Source of the DNA: Thinopyrum elongatum | Taxonomy: Eukaryota > Streptophyta > Magnoliopsida > Poales > Poaceae | NCBI GenBank assembly: GCA_011799875.1 | Contig: CM022301.1 | Location: 213,611,888 to 213,675,887, forward strand | Direction of reading: 5' to 3' | Length of the DNA: 64,000 bases | In this document: one piece after another, positions 46,183 through 55,999 of the stretch | Layout of the letters: each line of letters opens with the position of its first letter | Numbering within the stretch: position 1 is the first letter of the stretch | Made by a program: the position numbers and the translations under genes | Notes under the pieces: model-generated | Told to the model about the DNA's origin: nothing | What the model saw: only the letters and a program-made list of their open reading frames with translations | Databases searched by the model: none

Positions 46183-47960
46183 TGCAGCTTCAGCTTTGCG
46201 TTTCTGCTTCCGACTGGGATTTCCGCCCCCAGCATCAGGGTCGACTGTCTTCCCTTTGCCATTACGGAGTCAGTCTTCTTCTTCGCCATTCGCATACCGA
46301 GTGGCTATCTCCATCATCCGATTCAGAGTCATGGCCCCAGAGCGACCAAATTTCAGTGTGAGCTCTCTGTATCGTACGCCTTCCTTGAAAGCGCAGACTA
46401 CTTGGTGCTCTGAAACATTCTCCACCAGATGGTGAAGTGTAGTCCAACGCGGGATGTAATATCTCAAAGTTTCATTCGGCTTTTGGACACAATGTTGCAA
46501 CTCGGACATCCCAGCGGGACGCTTGCAAGTGCCTTCAAATGTCTTGATAAACACTTGAGCCAAGTCTTCCCAACAGTAAATGCTAGCAGGGGCCAACTGA
46601 TTCAACCAGGCCCTAGCTGAGCCTTCAAGCATCAAGGGCAGGTGCTTCATGGCCAATTCGTCATTACCTCCACCAATCTGCATTGCCACTTGGTAATCCT
46701 CCAACCACGTGTCTGGCTTTGACTCACCAGTAAACTTGCTCACTCCTGCAGCCAATCTGAAGTTGGGAGGAATCTCAGCAGCTCGAATGGCTCTGCTGAA
46801 ACACTCGGACCCAGAGACGAACACTCTGCTCCCACTCGGGCGATCTCTGTCCAGACCTTCTCTGTTAGCTCTACCTCTGTCAACCAGGCCCTGAACAAGG
46901 ACTGACCTTGCATCAAACCCGGGCTCTCGGGGGTCGACTGGAATCCTCCGCTCGTCACCATACGGATGCATGTCATCGTACCACCGGGGCGCGTATGAAC
47001 CACCCCTCGGAGGGGGCATAGGCACTCGACGGCGGTCATCATGGTGGTATCGAGGGTCAAACTGCCCGTGGCCCCGACCTAGGTACTGATCCTGGCGATA
47101 ACCACAATCTTCACGCCGCGGAGGCGATCTCGGGCTGTGTGCCGACTGAACTGTGTCCGCCATGACGAACCTGCTGTGAATCCTATTGCGCGACTGGGAA
47201 ATAGCTGAATTCTGCTCCCCGGCCGCCCTGAGCAGTGCCCGAATCTGCTGTAAGCCTCTACCAGCCTCGGAACGGGACGGCTGGATCGAATCTGCAATAC
47301 GTGCAGCCACTGCAACATTTTGGATTGGAGTGCGGTATACCTGACACTCATCCTGAGGTCCAGTCGGGAACAATTGCCGCTGCCATCGACTGGAACTTGG
47401 GAATTGCCTGCAAGCGCGGTCGTCGAGTGATCGCTGAAGATTCTCCTAGCGCACACGCTCAGCCAGAGTGGCTACACGCGCAGCCTCCAAGGCCTGAGCC
47501 TCGGGGGTCTCCCCAATGATGGGGGTCTGTAGAGCTTGATCGTTTTGGCGCTGTAGCTCTTCTCTCTGCTCCGCAGTGAGGGCTTGAAGATAGTATTCGT
47601 CGTTGCCGAGCGACGGACCACCGCTATCGCCCCCGTCATGGGGGAATCCTGGCGGGCTGCGCTGGGGACCAACCATGAGGACTTCCGCCGCAGGATCATT
47701 GCTTTCGCACTCGGAAAGAGTATCCGAGTGGCCAGTCGACAGATCAAACAAACCATAAAGGGACTCATCAGGCTCGATTGCTGTGATTTGAGGCGTGGCC
47801 GACTGACGGGCCACCGCGTGCTTCACCCACCACTGGAGCCGCGAGCGACCGGATCGCTTGCGGCGACGGGCAGCGGGAAGCGAAGACGCTGCGGGAGCCG
47901 ACCGATACTGAGTTGATGGCTGCCGCAGGAAGACACCGCAGACACTCGCATGGAAGTGGG
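46183..47960 (-). pseudogene. Element O gag
   Basis: The frame 47826-47446 carries an acidic N-terminal region. A frame change at about 47450 is followed by 47373-46270, with an Arg/Pro-rich segment and then the capsid-like domain (FRLAAGVSKFTGESKPDTWL, HLPLMLEGSARAWLNQLAP, VFIKTFEGTCKRP). It ends EEED and a TGA, probably from CGA, before the frame continues to the CHHC motif at about 46000. The start codon is not certain. An upstream initiator between 47960 and 48100 is likely but the frame there is disturbed. Confidence 0.78.
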
Positions 47961-48141
47961 CCGACCCATGAATGGGGAGTGCCTCGACGTCGAGGGGGGC
48001 TTCCTAGAGCCAGGCCGAATCGTCGGCGATGAAGGCGAGCACGCCGAGACAGATCTCGTGGCCCAGAGACAATCCACCGCCGGAAACCATGTCGATGGAG
48101 ATCGAAGATCGCAACCTCGTTGAAAGTCGCTTAGACGCCTG

Positions 48142-48160
48142 CCCCACGGTGGGCGCCAAC
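48142..48160 (-). other. Element O primer-binding site
   Basis: On the minus strand GTTGGCGCCCACCGTGGGG lies directly inside the 5' LTR. TGGCGCCCACCGTGGGG-like sites are usual in the Tat lineage. Which tRNA it matches was not checked. Confidence 0.65.
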
Positions 48161-48745
48161 TGTCATGGAAACGGATCTGACAGTAGAGATGGGGGGTACG
48201 TAGGAGGAGGCAGTGCCTAGCTACAGCGAGGTTGTACACTCGGATTTTACGAGTTTAGGCCCCTCTCGAAGGAGGTAACAGCCCTACGTCTCGATGCCGC
48301 AGAGGCTTGTTGATTGGAGTGTTGAGTTACAGGGGGTACGAACCCTTCTGCCAGAGGGGAGGGGTGGCTTATATAGAGTGCGCCGACCCCTCGCAGTCCT
48401 GAGTTATGCAAGGGTTCAATGAGAGAGTAATGCTACGAACGTTACTGGTAACGCCCGTGTTTAATGACCTTTATGGTGACGGGGTGAATGACCGACTGTT
48501 GCTATCCACAGGCGACCTTAGGCCTCCTGCCCTTCGAGTGGATCTTCTGGTTCTTCGAGTGACTGACAGCGGTCGAGTGGAATTGGAGTCTCCGAGTGGA
48601 TCTCTGGTCGAGTGGGTTGCACTCCGTGATGATTCCAGTCGGTATCTTCCTTCTGTCTTCGTAGGCCTTGGCCTCTCGTGTGGTGACCTTGGGTAGGGCA
48701 TATGGGTCAGGCCCAAGACCCTACCCTAGGTACATGTCATCGTCA
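48161..48745 (-). repeat. Element O 5' LTR (right)
   Basis: 585 bp pairing with 6219-6803, TG...CA, TATA-like element in minus orientation at 48368-48375. Followed by CCCAG (48746-48750). This LTR would drive gag-pol. Confidence 0.95.
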
Positions 48746-48750
48746 CCCAG

Positions 48751-49013
48751 CAGAGCGGGAGATGAGTAGGCCGCCACCGATCCCGTTCGAGGCCTCTTTC
48801 GATTTGCCCTCGCACAGCCGATCATGACCGCCTCTCATTCCCGGTGGCACCACGGATACTGAACGCAGGACCATCATGAAGATGAAGACGTGGAATGGGG
48901 GGAGCGGGAGCAGTGTGGTGGCCGGAGGCGACGACTCCTCGCCTGCCTCGGTGGCCTCCGCAGCCACCCTCTCCCGGTTCTTGGCGTGCTCGCAGATCAG
49001 CGCGATGAGGTAA
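48751..49013 (-). pseudogene. Unrecognised exon fragment with splice acceptor
   Basis: On the minus strand a strong polypyrimidine tract and CTTCCCTTTCAG (from about 49025) lead into YYLIALICEHAKNRERVAAE, then an acidic Pro-rich stretch and PLPPFHVFIFMM. The frame is open to the O insertion and, with O removed, continues into 6213-6160. I do not recognise it. The acceptor and GC-rich coding composition suggest a captured host exon in the same orientation as the NEK and phosphorylase pieces. Confidence 0.45.
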
Positions 49014-49269
49014 TACTGAAAGGGAAGCGACGACAGGTGAGAACCATAGCCGGGTTAGGGAAGAAATTGGGGAGGGGGAGGGCAGGGAAGAATCATGATG
49101 GAGGAGAGCCGAAGGTGGAGGGAGCAGAACGGCCGCCGGCGGCGGCACACTGGGCAATGGAGGCGGCGGTGTGGAACCCTAAGGGGACGAGAGGGATGAG
49201 AAAGATCGAGGGTGTGACCATGAGAGGATGGAGCGTGGGGTGCGGTATCGGGTTTGCGACGCGGGGAAT
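49014..49269. other. GC-rich non-coding stretch
   Basis: In minus-strand terms this would be the intron and 5' region upstream of the exon at 48751-49013. Overlapping short frames on both strands reflect composition. No domain is recognised. Confidence 0.35.
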
Positions 49270-49345
49270 GAGACAAAAATAAACCAGACGAAAATAAATC
49301 GTGGACGCAATCCCACCAACTGCTCCATTAGGAGTAGAGATAAAC
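49270..49345. repeat. Dispersed motif, copy 2
   Basis: AAACCAGACGAAAATAAA, then GGACGCAATCCCACCAACTG, then CATTAGGAGTAGAGAT (about 49327-49342) parallels the blocks at 3390-3490 in the same order and orientation. Confidence 0.55.
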
Positions 49346-49535
49346 AACCAAATATAGCCATTCGTGAAACAGAAGTGGACAATTCATACTTAAACATCAG
49401 GTAGCCTTATTGAACATTACATTTTTGCATAACACGACACAGTTAAAACATCGCATGGCAAAAGCTACTACACCAATAGTACAAGTTGGCTATCTAGAAA
49501 AAGTAAGATTTGTTGATAGGATATTGCCTCACTTG
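49346..49535. other. No gene recognised
   Basis: Short AT-rich stretch between the dispersed motif and the coding-like fragment. It may be the 3' flank or UTR of the latter. Confidence 0.35.
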
Positions 49536-50054
49536 TCATGGATGGGATCCTTCCACTTGGAAGAGCACAGACCCAAGGGTGCACTCCTTGGTGTCACAGA
49601 TGGGTTGTTTCACCTTGTAAGAGCCGTAGTGGGTGCCCTTCTCGTGGTCATGGTCGATGGGATCTGACTTGGCAGCTAAGGATCCCAAGCCACCACCGTA
49701 GAATGTGTCGTTCAGAAATGACAAAATGGGCTCGATGGCGTACAAGGATCGCAAATCCTTGACAATAAGGTGGAGGAGATCAGCGGAGGGGACATCAAAG
49801 ATATCGACAGCGGTTGAAACCGAGGCGTTGGGGATGGACCACTTAACTTGTAACATGTTCTGCATGAAGCCATCGCTGTCGACGAGCTTGATGTCCCGAG
49901 ATACAGGAATACCCGAGCTCGCTGATGTGAAGCCTTCGGCATGGCAACGTATTCAATGTCCTCGCCGGCTTCCACGGCAAGGTGTTCCTCCAGGAATGAT
50001 AGCTCGGCATGAACGGCGGACACCTAGCCATCGTTCGGCGGAGAGGCCATGGTA
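49536..50054 (-). pseudogene. Unrecognised coding fragment, frameshifted
   Basis: From an ATG at 50052 the minus strand reads MASPPNDG, a TAG, then VSAVHAELSFLEEHLAVEAG and EDIEYVAMPKASH. After a frame slip at about 49920 it continues IKLVDSDGFMQNMLQVKWSI, SVSTAVDIFDVPSADLLHLI and VKDLRSLYAIEPILSFLNDT to a stop at 49536 (QVEGSHP). Codon composition and hydrophobic periodicity look like a real globular protein of about 170 residues. I do not recognise the family. A stop at codon 9 and the frame slip show it is no longer functional. GC-rich 5'-UTR-like sequence lies upstream to about 50300. Confidence 0.5.
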
Positions 50055-50549
50055 GACCTCTTTTTGGCTGTACGCTCCTCGGGTTCCCCAGGATATGTGG
50101 TCGGGCTTAGGCTGCGACTCTCTAGAGTAGGGGATGGGGATCTAGGGGAGGGACACCGCATGTCTCATCTAAAAACTCAGGGTGGTGAGGGTATGGGGAT
50201 CGGTGGGTAACCTGAACTTATCTAAGCTAGGAGGCACGGGCAGACCAACATAGGTTGGTGGTGGAGGGCGACAGCGGCGGCGAGATAGGGTTCAGGCAAG
50301 GGGGAGGGGTGGGTGTGTGTTGACCGTGGAGGGGGTGTGTTAGTGTTTGAGGATATGTCGCGGCTACTGAAATTTTTAGTAATGGTGGGTGGAGATGGTG
50401 GTGGACGAGGGAGGGCGACAGTTCAAATGCCTCGGCTACTGGAATTTTACTACAAGGTCAGTGGTGGAGGAGTGAGGGCGACAATTGAAATACGGTGGCT
50501 ACTAAAATTTGGGTAAAGGAATTGAAGCGGGGCGGGAGCAACCAAGATC
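50055..50549. other. GC-rich flank of unrecognised fragment
   Basis: Purine-rich sequence with a loosely repeated phrase (GGAGGGCGACAG, then GGTGGCTACTGAAATTT-like lines at 50257, 50368, 50419 and 50480). It may be the promoter region of the preceding fragment, grading into the DNA-transposon-like region. No gene. Confidence 0.3.
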
Positions 50550-50870
50550 GCACACGGTCCAAACATAATAATTGTGTATGATAATGAGGAAAAGCCGCGA
50601 AACCACTAATTTTTGTATCGCTCAATGCGGGTAGCTTTTTCGAGATTTCTAGCTAGCTGGTTCATCGCACACGGTTCGTCCTAATTTTCAAACACGGACA
50701 TGGAATTCATCCTAAATATCCAGTATACATTACCCCTTTACCCTTGTCAGCGCTTGCGAAGTCGTGACGATTTTATAGGGCACGAACATCGCACACGGAT
50801 AATCTGGTGCACCCGTGTCCGTTGCGTGTACGTTCACAGAGAGTTGTTTCATCCGAGTCGTCTGCTATTT
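50550..50870. repeat. Cluster of GCACACGG motifs, possible CACTA subterminal region
   Basis: CGCACACGGTCC (50552), CGCACACGGTTCG (50667) and CGCACACGGATAATC (50791) recur within 250 bp, with CCCGTGTCCG in the other orientation near 50813. Such short repeats in both orientations are characteristic of subterminal regions of CACTA transposons in grasses. I could not locate a terminal CACTA sequence with confidence, so this is suggestive only. Confidence 0.4.
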
Positions 50871-50879
50871 TATATAGCA

Positions 50880-52240
50880 CCATTTGGCAACCAAAAAATG
50901 CCAAAAATGTGAGAGAGGGTCAGAACACAACCACACCAGCATGTGGCCCAAATATATATGTATGAAAAGGGTGGTGTGTGATGTTCAAATTCCCAATGCA
51001 CAACTTTGATGTGGCACATGATGCATATATATGCATGCATAAAAGCATCCAGTGCAACAGAAAAGGGTTCATGACATGAGGTCATGAGGGATAGACCACG
51101 CGGGCCCACGGGTGGGCGCGTTGTCGAAGGTCGGGTGAGAGGGGACAGAAGACAACCACCACCTGGAAGTGGCCAAATATATGTAGGAATAAAAGGATGG
51201 TGTGATTTTTAAATACACAATGCACAACTTTGATGTGGCACCTGCCTCACAAATCGGAAAGCCCCCTTGGATATCTATAATGACAGGTTAAGGTCATAGG
51301 GTGCCTGCCCCACCCCCACTTCGTGTCGGCGGGACGCATGCACTCATACTTTGGTCAGACATGCATGTCACCATGACCTACCATAACATGGACCAAGTGA
51401 ATCTATCTTGGTCAAATGACCACTGTTGTTGTTGGTCAACAAGGGATGTAATAGACCGCGCAGGCCCATAGTTTGGACCATAATAAAAAAACTGCACGAG
51501 AGGGTCCAGAAAACCAGCACCACATGCATGCAGCCCAAATTAATGTACGTAAGAAGGGGTGGTATGTTTTAAATACCTAGTAATTTACAATTTTGATGTG
51601 GTGCCTACCTCATGAACCGGACAACCCCCATAAAAGCTAGGTAATTAAGGATGACGTACGCAGGGTGTCGGTCCAACCCACCAATTCGAGTGTGTGGGAG
51701 GGAATCCTGAGAACGCATGAGCTCGAACTTTGCTCGGACATGTCACCATGACCTGCTGTAACACGAACCAGGAGGAATAAATTCATGGCCGAACCCCCTC
51801 TTGTTATCGGTTAAAGGGATGATATATATATACCCCAGGGGCCCACAGATAGGCGTGCCGTCAAAAACCACACAAGGGAGACGAGGGCCGATCAGAACAC
51901 CTATACCATGCATGCGGCCCAAATATATGTATATATGGGTGGTGTGATGTGTTCAAATCCTAAATTCACAACTTTGAAGGGGCACCAGCTGCATTACAAA
52001 CTGAACACCGTACCCCAGGAAGTGAGGTTCAAGACGTACGGTGCCGGTTCCCCAACTTCGAGCCGGCGGGAGGGAATCCAATGAATGTGCTCAAACTTAA
52101 TTTGGTCTGACATGCCACCATGACCTATCGTAACACGGACCAAGAGGAACCCGTCATGGTCAAACCCTTCTCATACGTTGTGGGTCAAAGGGATAGATCG
52201 CGCGGGCCCGCAGATATCGATCATTCTTCAATTTTTCAAA
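50880..52240. repeat. Imperfect tandem array, about 370-bp unit
   Basis: Four degenerate copies share the ordered landmarks GCGGGCCCA, CATGCGGCCCAAATATATGT, CAACTTTGATGTGGCACC and CATGACCTACCGTAACACGGACCA. CAACTTTGA-like marks occur at 51001, 51224, 51588 and 51968, so the first interval is shortened and the others are about 364-380 bp. No coding potential. Confidence 0.75.
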
Positions 52241-52630
52241 ACAACAAATAACAAAAAACATCATTCTCCAAATTTCCAAAACAAGGATCTCAAGGTTTAT
52301 TTAATCGACATGACAGGTCACTACAGACACATTTAGATGCTAAATGTCTATAATGACCGTATCACATCGCTTAAATGAAGATTGAGATATAGCAACTTTC
52401 CACCCGATCACCCATCCTCCAGCCATAGCACGCTTAGATTGTGTGTTCTATTCGAACCAGCTAGCGGAAGCGAAGCTGCGCCTTGTTGATTAGAGTTGCC
52501 TCCTCACATTTAAGGCGTATCCCGATGGTCACCATGTGGGACCTACTCCCAATCCCACACATTTGTGCTTTTAGAAACTGTGTGCAATCTTTACATAAGG
52601 GACCACTTCCATTCAAACTTACATAATTTT
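52241..52630. other. No gene recognised
   Basis: AT-rich in its first part, then ordinary composition. It would be downstream sequence of the open frame at 52631-53431. No repeat unit was identified. Confidence 0.35.
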
Positions 52631-53431
52631 TTACATAAAATTGGCCGGAAGAAGCAAAAGCTTTGACTTTTCATTAATTAAGAAGAAGATGGTTGCCCAG
52701 TTAATCGTGAAAAACCGGGTGAAAACCGATACAAATAGGGCCCAAACATACGGGAACTCTTGGCTGAGCATGAGCTGGTATAGGCCTTCATCCACGCGTC
52801 TGATATGCTCGTGGAACTGTTGTACCGTGATATTGATCTCCACCCAGGATATTTCATCGGCGACGGTCTCTTCCAAGCTGCTACGAGCATTTTGCTTTGC
52901 TTCATCGTTGCCGGCACCTGGAGGGCCAAGGAGGTATATGAGCCAATCGACCAACCCGTTGGCATAATGGCGGTGGATTTTGGTAGTGCGTACGCCGTCC
53001 GGAGCAATTATGGCGCTGACGGCGGCTGCCCTTTCCTGGCGGGGAATCGGGATGCTTACCGGCCCTAGAAACAACCTCTCGAGTGGTTGAGTCAACAGGA
53101 TGCTGACACGGCTCTGCTCAAATAGTGCGGCGCACCGCACCTGATGTGCGGCGACGTTCTCCTCCTCTTGTGCGGCAGCGCTTTGCCGCTCTTGCTCTGC
53201 TCTACGCCATGGGCGGCTATGAACACATGTGTAGACATTGGCTCGCTCAAGCATCAGGGCATGATGATACCGCTCACGCTCAGTGGTGCGCTGCCTCCCT
53301 TGCTCGGCGGTGCATGACTGTTCTTGCTTTCTGGCCTGCTCCGGCTCGTTCTCCTCATCAAAGAGATTGATGATGAGGGCGGCGCTTCGCAGGATTGGTA
53401 TGCTTTGAATGGTATACTGCAGTATGGCTGG
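52631..53431 (-). CDS. Unrecognised open frame of about 267 codons, truncated by the Copia insertion
   Basis: The minus strand is open from the Angela-like LTR edge at 53431 to a stop at 52631. It begins AILQYTIQSIPILRSAALII and passes through a Glu/Gln/Arg-rich coiled-coil segment (EENEPEQARKQEQS, RRAEQERQSAAAQEEENV). It then shows a more globular C-terminus (HRHYANGLVDWLIYLLGPPG, HEHIRRVDEGLYQLMLSQEF, FTRFFTINWATIFFL). I recognise no family. A longer frame up to 53644 is an artefact: its first 70 codons lie in the LTR and recur in the other LTR (60272-60496). The true N-terminus should lie beyond 62053, but I found no clear coding there. It may be an accessory ORF of a DNA transposon. Confidence 0.4.
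   Translation of the reverse strand, partial: PAILQYTIQSIPILRSAALIINLFDEENEPEQARKQEQSCTAEQGRQRTTERERYHHALMLERANVYTCVHSRPWRRAEQERQSAAAQEEENVAAHQVRCAALFEQSRVSILLTQPLERLFLGPVSIPIPRQERAAAVSAIIAPDGVRTTKIHRHYANGLVDWLIYLLGPPGAGNDEAKQNARSSLEETVADEISWVEINITVQQFHEHIRRVDEGLYQLMLSQEFPYVWALFVSVFTRFFTINWATIFFLINEKSKLLLLPANFM
53427..53431. repeat. Target-site duplication of the Copia element, left copy
   Basis: GCTGG before the left LTR versus GCTGA (62054-62058) after the right LTR. Four of five bases match, consistent with one later mutation. Confidence 0.75.
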
Positions 53432-55205
53432 TGTTGGGAAACGTTGCATGGAAAACAAAAAAAATTCTACGCATATGCAATGACCTATCCATGGAGATGC
53501 ATAACAACGAGGGGGGAGAGTTTGTCTACATACCCTCGTAGACCGTAAGCGGAAGCTTTTCACAACGCGGTTGATGTAGTTGAACTTTCTTCGCGCTCCA
53601 ACCGATCTAGTACCGAACGCACGGCACCTTCGCGTTCTGCACACGTTCAGCTCGGTGACGTCCTCCGCCTTCTTGATCTAGCAAGACAGCGAGGTAGTAG
53701 ATGAGTTCCGGCAGCATGACGGTGTGGTGACGGTGATGGTGATGTGATCTCCGCAGGGCTTCGCCTAAGCACTAAGAAAATATGACCGAGGGAGTAAACG
53801 GTGGACGAGGGCGCCGCACACGGCTAAGACAATGTTGTGTCCTTGTGTGGCGCCCCCTCCCCATATATATATATAGGTGGGAGGGGAGGGAAGGCAGCCA
53901 GGTGCGCCCTAGGGCTGGCCGCTGGCCCCTAGGGCTCCTGCCTTGCCCTGCGCCCCCCCCCCCCCTTTCCTTGTATCAACAAGGGGGAGGAAAGAGGGGG
54001 GAGAGGGAAGGAAGGGGGAGTCCTACTCCACACTTTCCTTGACCTCCCCTCTTTCCTTCTCTTCCTCATAGGGCCGGCCTCTATAGGAGCGCACCAGCCC
54101 CTTGTGGGCTGGTGTGTTCTCTGACTTGGCCCATAAGGCCCATATCTTTACCGGGGGTGCCCGAAACTCCTTTCCGGTGACCCGATAAGTACCCGGTACC
54201 CTCCGAAATACTTCTGGTGTCCGAATACCATCGTCCTATATATCAATCTTTACCTCTCAACCATTTCAAGACTCCTCGTCATGTCAGTGATCTCATCCGG
54301 GACTTCGAACAACATTCGGTCACCAAATCACATAACTCATATAATACTATATCGTCATCGAACGTTAAGCGTGCGGACCCTACGGGTTCGAGAACTATGT
54401 AGACATGACTGAGACACCTCTCCGGTCAATAACCAATAACGAAACCTGGATGCCCATATTAGCTCCTACATATTCTACGGAGATCTTTATCGGTCGAATC
54501 GTTATGACAACATACACAATTCCCTTTGTCCATCGGTATGTTACTTGCCCGAGATTCGATCGTCGGTATCTTCATACCTAGTTCAATCTCGTTACCGGCA
54601 AGTCTCTTAACTCGTTCCGTAATACATCACCTCATGACTAACTCCTTAGTCATTTGCTTGCAAGCTTATGATGTGTATTACCGAGAGGGCCCAGAGATAC
54701 CTCTCCGATACTCGGAATGACAAATCCTAATCTCGATCTATGCCAACTCAACAAACACCTTCGGAGATACCTGTAGAGCATCTTTATGATCACCCAGTTA
54801 TGTTGTGACATTTGATAGCACACAAGGTATTCCTCCGATATCCGGGAGTTGCATAATCTCATAGTCGAAGGAATATGTTTTTGACATGAAGAAAGCAATA
54901 GCAATAAAACTGAATGACCATTATGCTAAGCTAACGGATGGGTCTTGTCCATCACATCATTCTCCTAATGATGTGATCCCGTTATCAAATGACAACACAT
55001 GTCTATGGTTAGGAAACCTTAACCATCTTTGATCAACGAGCTAGTCTAGTAGAGGCTTACTAGGGAAACGGTATTTGTTTATGTATTCACACATGTATTT
55101 AGGTTTCCGATCAATACAATTCTAGCATGAATAATAAACCTTTATCATGAATAAGGAAATATAAAATAACAACTTTATTATTGCCTCTAGGGCATATTTC
55201 CTTCA
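53432..55205 (-). repeat. Copia element 3' LTR (left)
   Basis: 1774 bp. TATA-like (AT)n run at 53863-53875 in minus orientation. In element orientation this LTR's promoter points at the open frame 52631-53431, with which it is fused in frame for 70 codons. Confidence 0.94.
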
Positions 55206-55219
55206 GTCTCCCACTTGCA
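55206..55219 (-). other. Copia element polypurine tract
   Basis: Minus strand GCAAGTGGGAGAC abuts the 3' LTR, as in Angela-type elements. Confidence 0.82.
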
Positions 55220-55390
55220 CTAGAGTCAATAATCTAGTTCACATCGTCATGTGATTAACACCCATAGTTCACATCGCCATGTGACTAACACCTGAAGAGT
55301 TTACTAGAGTCAATAATCTAGTTCACATCGCCATGTGATTAACACTCAAAAGAGTATTAAGGTGTGATCATGTTTTGCTTGTGAGAGAGG
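55220..55390 (-). repeat. Short repeat next to the polypurine tract
   Basis: (C)ACATCGCCATGTGATTAACA recurs three times (about 55241, 55270, 55325), together with two copies of TAGAGTCAATAATCTAGTTC. CACATCG(C/T)CATGTG is itself an inverted repeat (CACAT/ATGTG). It lies in the 3' untranslated part of the element. Confidence 0.7.
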
Positions 55391-55999
55391 TTTAGTCAAT
55401 GGGTCTGCCGTATTCAGATCCGTATGTATTTTGCAAATTTCTATGTCTACAATGCTCTCCACGAAGCTACTCTAGCTAATTGCTCGCACTTTCAATATGT
55501 ATCCAGATTGAGACTTAGAGTCATCTAGATTAGTGTCAAAGTTTGCATCGACGTAACTCTTTACGATGAACTCTTTATCACCTCCATAACCGAGAAACAT
55601 TTCCTTAGTCCTCTTTAAGGCACCTAAGGATAATTTTGACCACTGTCCAGTGATCTACTCCTGGATCACTATTGTACCCCCTTGCCAAACTCATGGCAAG
55701 GTACACAATAGGTTTGGTACACAGCATGGCATATTTTATAGAACCTATGGCTGAGGCATAGGGAATGACTTTCATTCTCTCTCTATCTTCTACCGTGGTC
55801 GGGTTTTGAGTCTTACTCAAAGTTCACGCCTTTGCAACACAGGCAATAACCCTTTCTTTGACTGATCCATTTTAAACTTCTTCAAAATCTTGTCAAGGTA
55901 TGTGCTTTGTGAAAGTCCTATTAAGCGTCTCGATCTATCCCCATAAATCTTGATGCCCAATATATAAGTAGCTTCACCGAGGTCTTTCATTGAAAATTC
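55391..55999 (-). pseudogene. Copia RT C-terminus and RNase H, damaged
   Basis: KDLGEATYILGIKIYGDRSR-type sequence (about 55990-55930) continues the RT. VIPYASAIGSIKYAMLCTKP and YLAMSLARGYNSDPGVDHW (55760-55640) are the start of the Copia RNase H region. Downstream pieces (FIVKSYVDANFDTNLDDSKS, VESIVDIEICKI) appear in order but with intervening segments missing and stops between, so the RNase H domain is internally deleted. Confidence 0.75.

Larger units (their letters stand above)
6219..48745 (-). mobile_element. Element O: outer Tat-lineage Ty3/Gypsy retrotransposon, nested
   Basis: This is a full-length Gypsy element of about 13.5 kb after removing the two direct insertions it contains. 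Read on the minus strand the order is 5' LTR (48745-48161), primer-binding site, gag, protease, RT, two RNase H domains and integrase to about 41940. Then come a 71-bp minisatellite, an antisense ORF (7342-30308, on the plus strand), a polypurine tract and the 3' LTR. Dual RNase H plus an antisense ORF between pol and the 3' LTR is the known architecture of the plant Tat lineage. Pol carries stops and frameshifts throughout, so it cannot move on its own. The LTRs differ at about 30 of 585 sites by hand count. I do not recognise the family name. Confidence 0.93.

Noticed and set aside
52631..53644. A single 337-codon gene on the minus strand
   Set aside because: Codons before about 53431 lie in the Angela-like LTR and recur in the other LTR (60272-60496). 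The long frame is a junction product; only the part below 53431 was kept.
53863..53875. AT microsatellite as a separate feature
   Set aside because: It occurs at the same place in both Copia LTRs (also 60715-60725) and is best read as the LTR TATA region.
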